This document shows positions 25,326 through 32,629 of a stretch of 64,000 nucleotides of DNA, in pieces. Position 1 is the first letter of the stretch, and each line of letters opens with the position of its first letter. Source of the stretch: Sphingobium sp. CAP-1 (lineage in GTDB: Bacteria > Pseudomonadota > Alphaproteobacteria > Sphingomonadales > Sphingomonadaceae); contig NZ_CP046252.1 in assembly GCF_009720145.1 (NCBI RefSeq), positions 620,001-684,000 on the forward strand. Direction: 5' to 3'. The notes below the pieces were generated by a model. The model did no database searches. It worked only from the letters and a program-made list of their open reading frames with translations, and was not told the origin of the DNA. The position numbers and the translations under genes were made by a program.

Positions 25326-26042
25326 TCAAAAGCTGACGCTCATAGTTGGGGCAAGGCTGGCGTCCCGCCGCGCAGCAAACTTCCATGCGGTGACGGCGAT
25401 ACTAGCGGTCAGGACCAACGTTGCAGCGGCAACGACGGCACCACACAACGCTAGAGCAATCGCTTCACCGACGTTCGTAGCGGACGACATGCTAGGCACG
25501 AGTTTGTTTACGCTACTAGCTGCGAACAACACCAATATCAGCGACCAACGATAGCCCTTAGTTGCCTTAACGATCCGCATCGGGCTTACCAACCGCGTCG
25601 AAATCGCCTGCGCTATCGGCCAAGCGGGCAGGAAAGCTACTAATAGCAAGCCCGCAAGAAACAACGCGATAACGGTCGAAATAGTCAGGCCGTCGTGAGC
25701 ACCAGCGCCAGATGCATAAACCAGAACGGCCAAGCTAGATAATATCGGCACAAACGTAAGGATCGTAACGGCTGTGAACTTGACGAAGCCAGCCACGGAT
25801 GATGGCTTCTCAACCATTGTCATCGTCGTAGCATATGCCGCTGCGAGCCAAGGCAATATGGCAACGGCTAGAAGGGCATAATTCCATTCGGAAAATTTCG
25901 CGCCAGCCCCCCATTGGACTAGGTCCGTGATAGCAGATAGCGCGCCCGCCATTGAGACGTAGATCAGTCCACGCTTAGGGACGGTGCCGAACTCGCCCAT
26001 CGTCTGCGTGAAAAAGTCTTGGAATGTGGAACCGCCAGTCAT
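25326..26042 (-). CDS. Polytopic membrane protein of unknown function
   Basis: The 238-residue protein has about five or six membrane segments (for example ALLAVAILPWLAAAYA, FTAVTILTFVPILSSLAVLV, ALCGAVVAAATLVLTASIAV). The N-terminus FQDFFTQTMGEFGTVPKR is soluble. It is weakly like YIP1-type five-helix proteins, but I see no decisive motif. Codon use (many CTA, AGC, ATA and less GC3) differs from neighbours. It lies in an islet between thpR and an IS5-family element, suggesting acquired DNA. Confidence 0.6.
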   Translation of the reverse strand: MTGGSTFQDFFTQTMGEFGTVPKRGLIYVSMAGALSAITDLVQWGAGAKFSEWNYALLAVAILPWLAAAYATTMTMVEKPSSVAGFVKFTAVTILTFVPILSSLAVLVYASGAGAHDGLTISTVIALFLAGLLLVAFLPAWPIAQAISTRLVSPMRIVKATKGYRWSLILVLFAASSVNKLVPSMSSATNVGEAIALALCGAVVAAATLVLTASIAVTAWKFAARRDASLAPTMSVSF

Positions 26043-26159
26043 TCACGACACATGACCGACAATGCTTTTCATCGCAATCTAGGTCGTGAACTCATAAAGC
26101 GGGGATGGCTCTTGGCCAACGGGTTTGGCTTGGCGTAGGTTTCTGACGATGGTGGACCT

Positions 26160-26333
26160 ATGCCGATAAGTGGCTTCGACTTGATAGTCGCCGTGGCGAT
26201 CATGATCGGCTTGCCGACAGCGGTCATCTTCCTGAACCGGTGGAAGCCGCGCTTAGGGTGGTGGCTGCTCGGGAGCGTCGTCGCCCTCGTCGTCATGGGT
26301 AACATCATCGAGCAGAGTGTCGGGCGGCTATAA
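26160..26333 (+). CDS. Small membrane protein (57 aa)
   Basis: ATG 26160 to TAA 26333 encodes MPISGFDLIVAVAIMIGLP, then TAVIFLNRWKPRLGWWLLG and SVVALVVMGNIIEQSVGRL. Two membrane helices are joined by a basic, Trp-rich turn. I recognise no family. It is divergent from the 238-residue membrane protein and stops 43 bp before the IS5-family transposase. Confidence 0.5.
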   Translation: MPISGFDLIVAVAIMIGLPTAVIFLNRWKPRLGWWLLGSVVALVVMGNIIEQSVGRL

Positions 26334-26339
26334 ACAAGC

Positions 26340-27150
26340 CTTCCCCTTTCCATCGAACAGTGATTCAGGGTTGGCATGAGCCGATATGATCTGACCGACT
26401 TCGAGTGGCGCGTGATCGAACCGCTGTTGCCCAACAAGCCGAGAGGTGTTCCGCGCGTCGATGACCGCCGAGTGCTGAACGGAATCTTCTGGGTGCTGCG
26501 GTCCGGTGCGCCATGGCGCGACCTGCCAGAGCGCTATGGGCCGCACACGACCTGCTACAACCGCTTTGTGCGATGGCGGAAGGCGGGCGTCTGGGACCGG
26601 ATGATGGACGCAATCACCGCTGCCCATAAAGGCGACATCCAGATGATCGACAGCACCTTCGTTCGCGCCCATCAGCAGGCCGCAACGGCAAAAAGGGGGA
26701 TCGAGATCATTGTCTCGGTCGCTCCCGAGGCGGGCTCACGACCAAAATCCACGCAGTCGTCGATGCACAAGGGCTCCCGATCCGGCTCGGCCTGACCGCT
26801 GGACAGGCGCATGACGGGCAGGTCGCTGACTCGCTGCTCAATCATCTCGGTCCGCACATGATCGTGCTGGCCGACAAGGCTTACGATGCCGACCGCATCC
26901 GCGCACTGATCGAAGAGCAAGGAGCCACACCGAACATCCCGGCCAAATCCAACCGGAAATGGAAACCCTGCTTCAGCAAGAGGCTCTACCGCGAGCGCAA
27001 CCTGATCGAACGGTTCTTCTCCAAGCTGAAGCACTTCCGCCGGGTCGCCACCCGCTACGACAAGCTCGCCGCTAACTTCCTCGCCATGGTCCAACTCGCC
27101 TCAATGCGGCTCTGGCTGCGCGTCTATGAGTCTACGGCCTAGGTTCTGCG
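26340..27150 (+). mobile_element. IS5-family insertion sequence (approximate limits)
   Basis: About 0.8 kb is occupied by a two-frame transposase of the IS5 family (IS427-like). The transposase is complete, so the element may be active. I could not fix the terminal inverted repeats or a target duplication by eye; TGATTCAG near 26361 and its partial complement near 27145 are the best candidates. The limits given are approximate. Confidence 0.7.
26376..27142 (+). CDS. IS5-family transposase, two overlapping frames
   Basis: The first frame (26376-26795) encodes MSRYDLTDFEWRVIEPLLPN, WVLRSGAPWRDLPERYGP and the first catalytic Asp in DIQMIDSTFVRAHQ. The second frame carries GRSRGGLTTKIHAVVDAQ, then HMIVLADKAYDADRIR (second Asp) and YRERNLIERFFSKLK (Glu). 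The switch is to the -1 frame at the run CAAAAAGGGGG (about 26687-26700), a good slippery site, so programmed frameshifting probably makes the full transposase, as in the IS427 group. A disabling mutation is less likely because both frames are clean. Confidence 0.85.
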
Positions 27151-27371
27151 TCAGACGCTATGTCAGCTTTTGGACATCTCACTACGCCAAGCCGCCATTC
27201 CGCTCTCCACCCATCACAACCCGCAGCCCTTGTCCGGGCCGCGCAGGGGTGGCCGCAGCCTGTCCGGGGCATGACGAAGCTGTCAGGATGCGGGTTTGGC
27301 TTGAAGTGGAGGCCGCTTGCGCCGATAATGGGGTATGTCGGCGACGGACGCCGGCGAAGGAGATGATTTTC

Positions 27372-28106
27372 ATGGCCAACTGGTCCGATCCCCGTTCCGA
27401 CATTGCGGGCTTTGGCGCCGCCACTGCCGCACGCGGCGAGGCGTTCGACGCCGGGCTGCGCCGCTATATGCTGTCGGTTTACAATTATATGGCGAGCGGC
27501 GTGCTGCTGACGGGCGTCGTCGCGCTGCTGTTCGCGTCGAGCGGCATGGCCGAGACGGTATTCTACGGCCCCGGCATCCTCAAATATATCGTGATGTTCG
27601 CGCCGCTGGCCTTCGTCATGGTGCTGAGCTTTGGCATCAACCGCCTGTCGACCGTGGCCGCGCAGGGTCTGTTCTGGGCCTATGCGGCGGTGATGGGCGT
27701 GTCGCTGTCCTATATCTTCCTGGCCTATACCGGCACGTCGATCGCGCAGACCTTCTTCGCGACGGCGGCGGCGTTCGCGGGGCTCAGCCTGTGGGGCTAT
27801 ACCACCAAGAAGGATCTGTCGGGTTTCGGCACCTTCCTGATCATGGGTGTTGTCGGCCTGCTGGTGGCGAGCCTGATCAATATCTTCATGAAGTCGAGCG
27901 CGATGAGCCTGGTCATCAGCGGCGTCGGCGTGCTGCTGTTCGCGGGCCTGACCGCCTATGACACGCAGAAGATCAAGAGCATCTACGCCCATGTCGCGGG
28001 CACCGACATGATGGGCAAGTCGGTGGTGATGGGGGCGCTGAACCTCTATCTCGACTTCATCAACATGTTCATGTTCCTGCTGCGCCTGTTCGGCGATCGC
28101 CGCTGA
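27372..28106 (+). CDS. Bax inhibitor-1 (BI-1/YccA/TMBIM) family membrane protein
   Basis: The 244-residue protein has seven membrane segments. Typical pieces are LRRYMLSVYNYMASGVLL, FWAYAAVMGVSLSYIFL and the C-terminal AYDTQKIKSIY plus GALNLYLDFINMFMFLLRL, which holds the conserved Asp residues of the family's pH-sensitive ion path. ATG 27372 is preferred over 27363 because GAAGGAG (27355-27361) has proper spacing to it. In bacteria the family is tied to envelope stress and proton/calcium leak. Confidence 0.93.
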   Translation: MANWSDPRSDIAGFGAATAARGEAFDAGLRRYMLSVYNYMASGVLLTGVVALLFASSGMAETVFYGPGILKYIVMFAPLAFVMVLSFGINRLSTVAAQGLFWAYAAVMGVSLSYIFLAYTGTSIAQTFFATAAAFAGLSLWGYTTKKDLSGFGTFLIMGVVGLLVASLINIFMKSSAMSLVISGVGVLLFAGLTAYDTQKIKSIYAHVAGTDMMGKSVVMGALNLYLDFINMFMFLLRLFGDRR

Positions 28107-28128
28107 TCGCGACGCGCAAGCGAAACGG

Positions 28129-28164
28129 AAAAGGCCCGGTGGAGCGATCCGCCGGGCCTTTTTC
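28129..28164 (+). terminator. Terminator after the BI-1 gene
   Basis: AAAAGGCCCGG and CCGGGCCTTTTT pair around a 12-nt loop. Works in both directions, between the convergent BI-1 and GST genes. Confidence 0.85.
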
Positions 28165-28210
28165 TTTCCTGTTGGGATAGTCCAACCCGTTCGGGCTGAA
28201 AGCCTGTCGC

Positions 28211-28840
28211 CTATCCCTGTTTCTGCATTTCGGCGATCAGGGCGCCGTCGATCGCCTTTTGCCGCTGATAGGCGGGGCGGGTGCGCAGCCGGGCGGCATA
28301 GTCCTCGAAGGCGGGGCGGGAGGGGATGGTCTTGAAACTCAGCCCCCAGTCGATCTGTGACCCGACATAGACATCGGCGGCGGTGAACTGGTCGCCGCAA
28401 ATCCAGGGGCCGCCCGACACCGCGGTTTCCAGCGCGTCGATCGTGTCGTCGAAGCTGCCATAGCCGGCCGAGCGCTCGCGGCCTTCAGGGACGACGAAAC
28501 CCATCGCCCGGTTGGTGACGGCGGCTTCGACCGGGCCGGCGGCGAAGAACAGCCAGCGATAATAAGCGTGCCGTTCGGTGGGCGGCGGGGCGAGATTGGC
28601 GGCGGGGAAAGCATCGGCCAGATAGGCGCAGATGGCGGCGCATTCGGTGACGATGCGGCCGTCATGGACGATCGTCGGCACCTTGCCCATCGGGTTGATC
28701 GCGCGATAGTCGGCCGCCTTCATCGTCGTGCCATAGTCGAGCAGCACGGTTTCATAGACTTCGCCCACCTCCTCCAGCATCCAGCGGGCGATCTGCCCGC
28801 GCGACATGGGATTGGTGTAGAAGATGAGATCGAGGGTCAT
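28211..28840 (-). CDS. Glutathione S-transferase family protein
   Basis: The 209-residue protein has the GST N-terminal fold (LDLIFYTNPMSRGQIARWML, INPMGKVPTIVHDGRIVTE) and the C-terminal helical domain (WICGDQFTAADVYVGSQI). The start at MTLDLIF is preceded by GGAGAGC; the frame is open upstream but that part has no GST homology. The substrate is unknown. It is the second GST in the window and is not close in sequence to the one at 9860. Confidence 0.9.
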   Translation of the reverse strand: MTLDLIFYTNPMSRGQIARWMLEEVGEVYETVLLDYGTTMKAADYRAINPMGKVPTIVHDGRIVTECAAICAYLADAFPAANLAPPPTERHAYYRWLFFAAGPVEAAVTNRAMGFVVPEGRERSAGYGSFDDTIDALETAVSGGPWICGDQFTAADVYVGSQIDWGLSFKTIPSRPAFEDYAARLRTRPAYQRQKAIDGALIAEMQKQG

Positions 28841-28905
28841 GGCGCTCTCCTGAATCGGGATGGGGAGGGTGGCGCAACTTGGGCGTGCGCGCCACCCCGT
28901 ACCAG

Positions 28906-30147
28906 TCAGCAGCCCGCACCCATGGCGGCGCCGAGCATACCGCCGAGGCCGCCGCCGCATTTCTTCTTCTTTTGCCGGGGCTGCCGGGCGGAATCGTCGC
29001 CTTCATCCTCCCCGGCCTGGCTCATCATCGATCCCATGTCCGGGCCGTTCAGCATCCACATGGTGTTGGACCGATAGCGGACGCGGGTGATCCATTCGGG
29101 TTTCCAGGCGATTTTGGGATCGGCGGGGCGCGGCGGGTAAGCGAAATTCGCCTCCGGCCCATAGGCGTAGAGGCTGCCCATCAGCATCTCCGCGCCGGAC
29201 TGGCCCACGGCGGCGGGGACGGTGCAACTGGTCTGGCTGGGCGGCATGACGATCTTCTGCCCGATCAGCTTCTGCACCGATCCGGGCGATATCCAGTCCC
29301 AGACCGGGCCGCCGAACGCCTGACTGGCGGAGGAAGCCCACCAGATCATGTCGCCATTCTCCTTCGCGCCGAATATCCAGGCATAATAGCCGGTCGCTTG
29401 CGGCAGCGCGTTCCAACTGAGGATCGTCGCGCCGCCGGCGATCGACCGGGCGGAGCCGGTGATGGCGGGCATGAAATCCTGCTTCAGATTGAAGGCGATG
29501 TCGGGGCTGTAATTGCCGGCGATGCGATGATCGCCGAGCAGCGAGGCGTTGGCCGGGACCATCTTGCGGGTCTGGCCATTGGGCCAGTCGCCATAGGTTT
29601 TGCTGTTCGACGCGCGGACCTGCCATTCCTGCGGGATGGATGCACCGGTCATGTAGAGGCCGGGGGGCATCTGACCCTTCGCCACCTTGGCGAAATCGAT
29701 GATGACGGGCTGGCCCGCGCCGGGCGTGGCGCCGCAACCCCAGTAGAGGAGCAGGCGGCCTTTGGGCTTTTCGCCGGGCATGGCCTGTTCCTCGCTGGGG
29801 GCGCTGCGCGGGGTGACGAGCGGGACCGACGCGCCAAGGCCCGCGCCGGCGGGCAGGAAATGCTGCGCGGCGGGCGCGCCGCTTGTCGGCGCGCGGGTGG
29901 AGCCGAGGCGCAGGACGAGTTCATGCATCGCCTGCGGGCGGCCGCCGCCCATCATCATCCCCATGGCCGCGCCCATGCCGCCGCCGCCCTGACCCATGGC
30001 GGCCATGCCCGACATGGTGCCGGCGTCGATCGTGTAGCGGGCGACGGGGCCGCCGGCCTGCTGGCTGGCGCCGGGCGCGGCGAGGATTGTGAGGGATGCG
30101 AGAAGGGTTGCGCCGCGAACGGGGCGCGAAGTCAGAAAGTTGCGCAC
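28906..30147 (-). CDS. Secreted Met/Gly-rich protein of unknown function
   Basis: The 413-residue protein starts at GTG 30147 (VRNFLTSRPVRGATLLASL), which gives a signal peptide ending near GASQ. A Met/Gly-rich stretch follows (GTMSGMAAMGQGGGGMGAAM). The body has aromatic and glycine-rich repeats (GDWPNGQTRKM, ATGYYAWIFGAKENGDMIWW) suggesting a beta-sandwich fold. The tail KKKKCGGGLGGMLGAAMGAG is basic, then glycine-rich. I know similar sphingomonad proteins only as hypothetical. Met-rich runs can bind copper, but there is no other support for that. Confidence 0.65.
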   Translation of the reverse strand: MRNFLTSRPVRGATLLASLTILAAPGASQQAGGPVARYTIDAGTMSGMAAMGQGGGGMGAAMGMMMGGGRPQAMHELVLRLGSTRAPTSGAPAAQHFLPAGAGLGASVPLVTPRSAPSEEQAMPGEKPKGRLLLYWGCGATPGAGQPVIIDFAKVAKGQMPPGLYMTGASIPQEWQVRASNSKTYGDWPNGQTRKMVPANASLLGDHRIAGNYSPDIAFNLKQDFMPAITGSARSIAGGATILSWNALPQATGYYAWIFGAKENGDMIWWASSASQAFGGPVWDWISPGSVQKLIGQKIVMPPSQTSCTVPAAVGQSGAEMLMGSLYAYGPEANFAYPPRPADPKIAWKPEWITRVRYRSNTMWMLNGPDMGSMMSQAGEDEGDDSARQPRQKKKKCGGGLGGMLGAAMGAGC

Positions 30148-30501
30148 TACATCTGTTCCTTGATCGTTGCGGAAGAGATGCGACCTTTTTTCTGGGATGG
30201 GGGTGTGTAGCAGAGATGGAGGGAGTGGGGGAGACCATTCTTGGTCTGGATTTGAGAGCAAACGGAATGCTAAGCCTAAGCGATGGCAATTCCAGATTAT
30301 CAAACCCTGATGCTTCCAGTGCTACGCGTAGCGCAAGAAGGGGAGGTTCGAGTTCCATCGGTCGCCGACGTTATTGCGGATGGATTTGGATTATCTGATG
30401 CCGAGAGAGAAGAGATGTTGCCTAGCGGTAAGCAGCGTGACCTGCCCCCCGAAAGGTCCCTCATTCTGATGTAGAGTCTGCCCACGAGAAGGAGCAGACG
30501 C

Positions 30502-30765
30502 ATGAGGAAGAGCCGTTTCACCGAGGCGCAGATCATCGGGATGATCAAGGAACAGGAGGCAGGGCTTCCAACGGTCGAGGTTTGCCGGAAGCACGGCCTG
30601 AGCACGGCGACCTTTTACAAGCTGAAGGCGAAGTATGGCGGCATGGAGGTTTCCGATGCCCATCGGTTGCGGCAGTTGGAGGATGAAAACGGCAAGCTGA
30701 AGCGGCTCCTAGCCGACAGCATGCTGGACAACGCGATCCTGAAAGACCTGCTGGGAAAAGGCTGA
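30502..30765 (+). CDS. IS3-family transposase OrfA
   Basis: The 87-residue protein begins MRKSRFTEAQIIGMIKEQEA. A helix-turn-helix (TVEVCRKHGLSTATFYKLKA) is followed by a leucine-zipper-like stretch (LRQLEDENGKLKRLLADSML). It binds the IS ends. The 3' end GGGAAAAGG is a possible slippage point for making the OrfAB fusion. Confidence 0.93.
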   Translation: MRKSRFTEAQIIGMIKEQEAGLPTVEVCRKHGLSTATFYKLKAKYGGMEVSDAHRLRQLEDENGKLKRLLADSMLDNAILKDLLGKG

Positions 30766-30788
30766 CGACGCCGGGCCAGCGGCGCGAC

Positions 30789-31655
30789 GTGGCGCTCGGT
30801 GTGATGCGGGACTACCAAGTCTCACAGCGTCGGGCCTGCGTGCTGATTGGCGTCGATCCCAAGACGGTCAGGCGCGAACGCCCGCCGGACCACGTAGCGA
30901 TCCGCGAAGCCATGCGGGAGATCGCAGGGCAGCGCCGTCGGTTCGGCTATCGCCGGATCGGCGTCATGCTGGAGCGCAAGGGCATGAGCATGAACCACAA
31001 GAAGCTCTACCGGCTATATCGGGAAGAAGGCTTGTCTGTACGCCGACGACGCGGCCGCAAGCGCGCCCGAGGCAGCCGGACGCCGATGCCGGGAGCACTT
31101 CGTCCTGGTGACCGCTGGTCGATGGACTTTGTCGCCGATACGTTTGGCGCGTCGCGCAAGTTCAGGATTCTGGCGATCAACGATGATTGCTGCCGGGAGA
31201 ACCTGTGCCTGGCGGCGGACACCAGCATCTCGGGGGCTCGAGTGGCGCGCGAACTGGATGCGCTTGTTCGCCTGCATGGGAAACCTGCTTGCATCGTCAG
31301 TGACAATGGCACTGAATTTACGAGCCGGGCGATCCTGCAGTGGGCCAGCAAGAACAAGGTCGAGTGGCATTACATCGACCCCGGAAAGCCCCAGCAGAAT
31401 GGCTTCATCGAGAGCTTCAACGGCTCATTGCGCGATGAGCTGCTCAACGAGGAATTGTTCGACAGCTTGGCTGACGCCCGTCGGAAGCTGGCCATCTGGC
31501 GCTACGACTACAACCATGTTCGGCCCCACTCATCGTTGGGAAATCGAACGCCTGCACAAGCGCGTCGGACGTTCGTGCAGGACGATAGCATCACGCCCGA
31601 CGCGCTTGTGCAGGCGAGCGTGCCGGATTATTCAACCGTAAGACTCTCGTTATGA
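30789..31655 (+). CDS. IS3-family transposase OrfB (DDE integrase)
   Basis: The 288-residue protein holds the retroviral-type integrase core: Asp in DRWSMDFVADTFGA, Asp in CIVSDNGTEFTSRAIL and Glu in NGFIESFNGSLRDELLNEE, the DD(35)E pattern. The N-terminal HTH_21 part (RRRFGYRRIGVMLERKG) and C-terminal YDYNHVRPHSSLGNRTP are standard. It is intact and is probably expressed as an OrfAB fusion by frameshifting. Confidence 0.95.
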   Translation: MALGVMRDYQVSQRRACVLIGVDPKTVRRERPPDHVAIREAMREIAGQRRRFGYRRIGVMLERKGMSMNHKKLYRLYREEGLSVRRRRGRKRARGSRTPMPGALRPGDRWSMDFVADTFGASRKFRILAINDDCCRENLCLAADTSISGARVARELDALVRLHGKPACIVSDNGTEFTSRAILQWASKNKVEWHYIDPGKPQQNGFIESFNGSLRDELLNEELFDSLADARRKLAIWRYDYNHVRPHSSLGNRTPAQARRTFVQDDSITPDALVQASVPDYSTVRLSL

Positions 31656-32577
31656 CCGAAGGACCGCCGGGGGGCAGGTCAAGCGACTTCTACACAATCG
31701 CGTTCACTGGGCCAAATTCTACTTGAGTAAGGCTGGCCTTTTGGACAGTCCGAGGCGAGGTGTTTTCATTGCTTCGGAGGCGGGGTGCGCATTGATTGCC
31801 AAGAACCCCGAACGCATCGATGTCGAACTGCTCAAATCTTACCCGTCATTCACCGAATTTTACGGTCAGACGGGATCAGTTGCGGAGCCGGATCAATTTC
31901 CCGCTGCCGCAATGGCAAGCGGTTCGATGTCGACTCCAGAAGAACAAATTGACGCTGCACAGGCGGTTTTGAATATTGCTCTCAAGGCCGATATTTTGCA
32001 GCACGTCCTGGAACAGTCGCCTTCTTTTTTCGAGCGGTTGATTGTCGAGTTACTTGTCGCGATGGGCTATGGTGGGTCGCATGAGGATGCCGCGCGCCAA
32101 CTCGGCAAGTCCGGTGACGGCGGCATTGACGGAGTTATCGATGAAGATCGTCTCGGTCTTGATCGCATTTATGTTCAGGCCAAGCGCTATGCGTCAACCA
32201 GCATCAGTCGTCCCGAAATACAAGGCTTTGTCGGAAGTCTTGTGGGAATGAGTGCGAATAAGGGCGTTTTTGTCACAACCTCAACCTTTAGCAAGCAGGC
32301 TGTCGATTACGCCAAGGCGCTCCAGCAGAGAGTGGTCCTGATTGACGGGCAACGGCTGAGCGAACTGATGATCGAGTTCGGCGTCGGCGTCAGAATTAAC
32401 CGGGTTGTCGAGGTGAAGCGTCTGGACGAAGATTTCTTCTCGGAATGACACTGGCCTGGGAAAATCGAAAGGTCGAAAGAGGCGTGGTACATTGTTGCGC
32501 GCCCTCATCCAGTTTCGCCTAAACCCTAAGGGCTAAGGCTGCATATCCTTCTCCCCCATGGGGAGAAGGATTGACAC

Positions 32578-32611
32578 AAAAAGGGCGGCCCCAAGCGGGC
32601 CGCCCTTTTCG
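32578..32611. terminator. Terminator between mrr and clpA
   Basis: AAAAAGGGCGGCCC and GGGCCGCCCTTTT pair with a 4-nt loop. Bidirectional, serving the convergent mrr and clpA genes. A CTCCCC/GGGGAG hairpin lies just before it at about 32551. Confidence 0.85.
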
Positions 32612-32629
32612 TTTTGCCGGTGATGGCGC

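Larger units (their letters stand above)
30438..31681 (+). mobile_element. IS3-family (IS407-group) insertion sequence, 1244 bp
   Basis: The ends are a 14-bp perfect inverted repeat, TGACCTGCCCCCCG, continuing imperfectly. The 4-bp target duplication AGCG is at 30434-30437 and 31682-31685. Size, ends, duplication length and the orfA/orfB pair all fit the IS407 group. It sits inside mrr, in the same direction as the gene. Confidence 0.95.
30283..32448 (+). pseudogene. mrr: Mrr-type restriction endonuclease, split by an IS3-family element
   Basis: The 5' part (30283-30437) encodes MAIPDYQTLMLPVLRVAQ and LSDAEREEMLPSGKQR, the Mrr N-terminal domain. The 3' part (31686-32448) resumes NRVHWAKFYLSKAGLLDSP and carries the PD-(D/E)xK catalytic domain (GDGGIDGVIDEDRLGLDR, IYVQAKRYAS). 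Removing the IS and one copy of its 4-bp duplication gives exactly 918 bp, 305 codons plus stop, close to the length I recall for E. coli Mrr. Mrr cuts modified foreign DNA. The gene is otherwise clean, so the insertion looks recent; the host has lost this barrier unless the IS excises. Confidence 0.92.
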
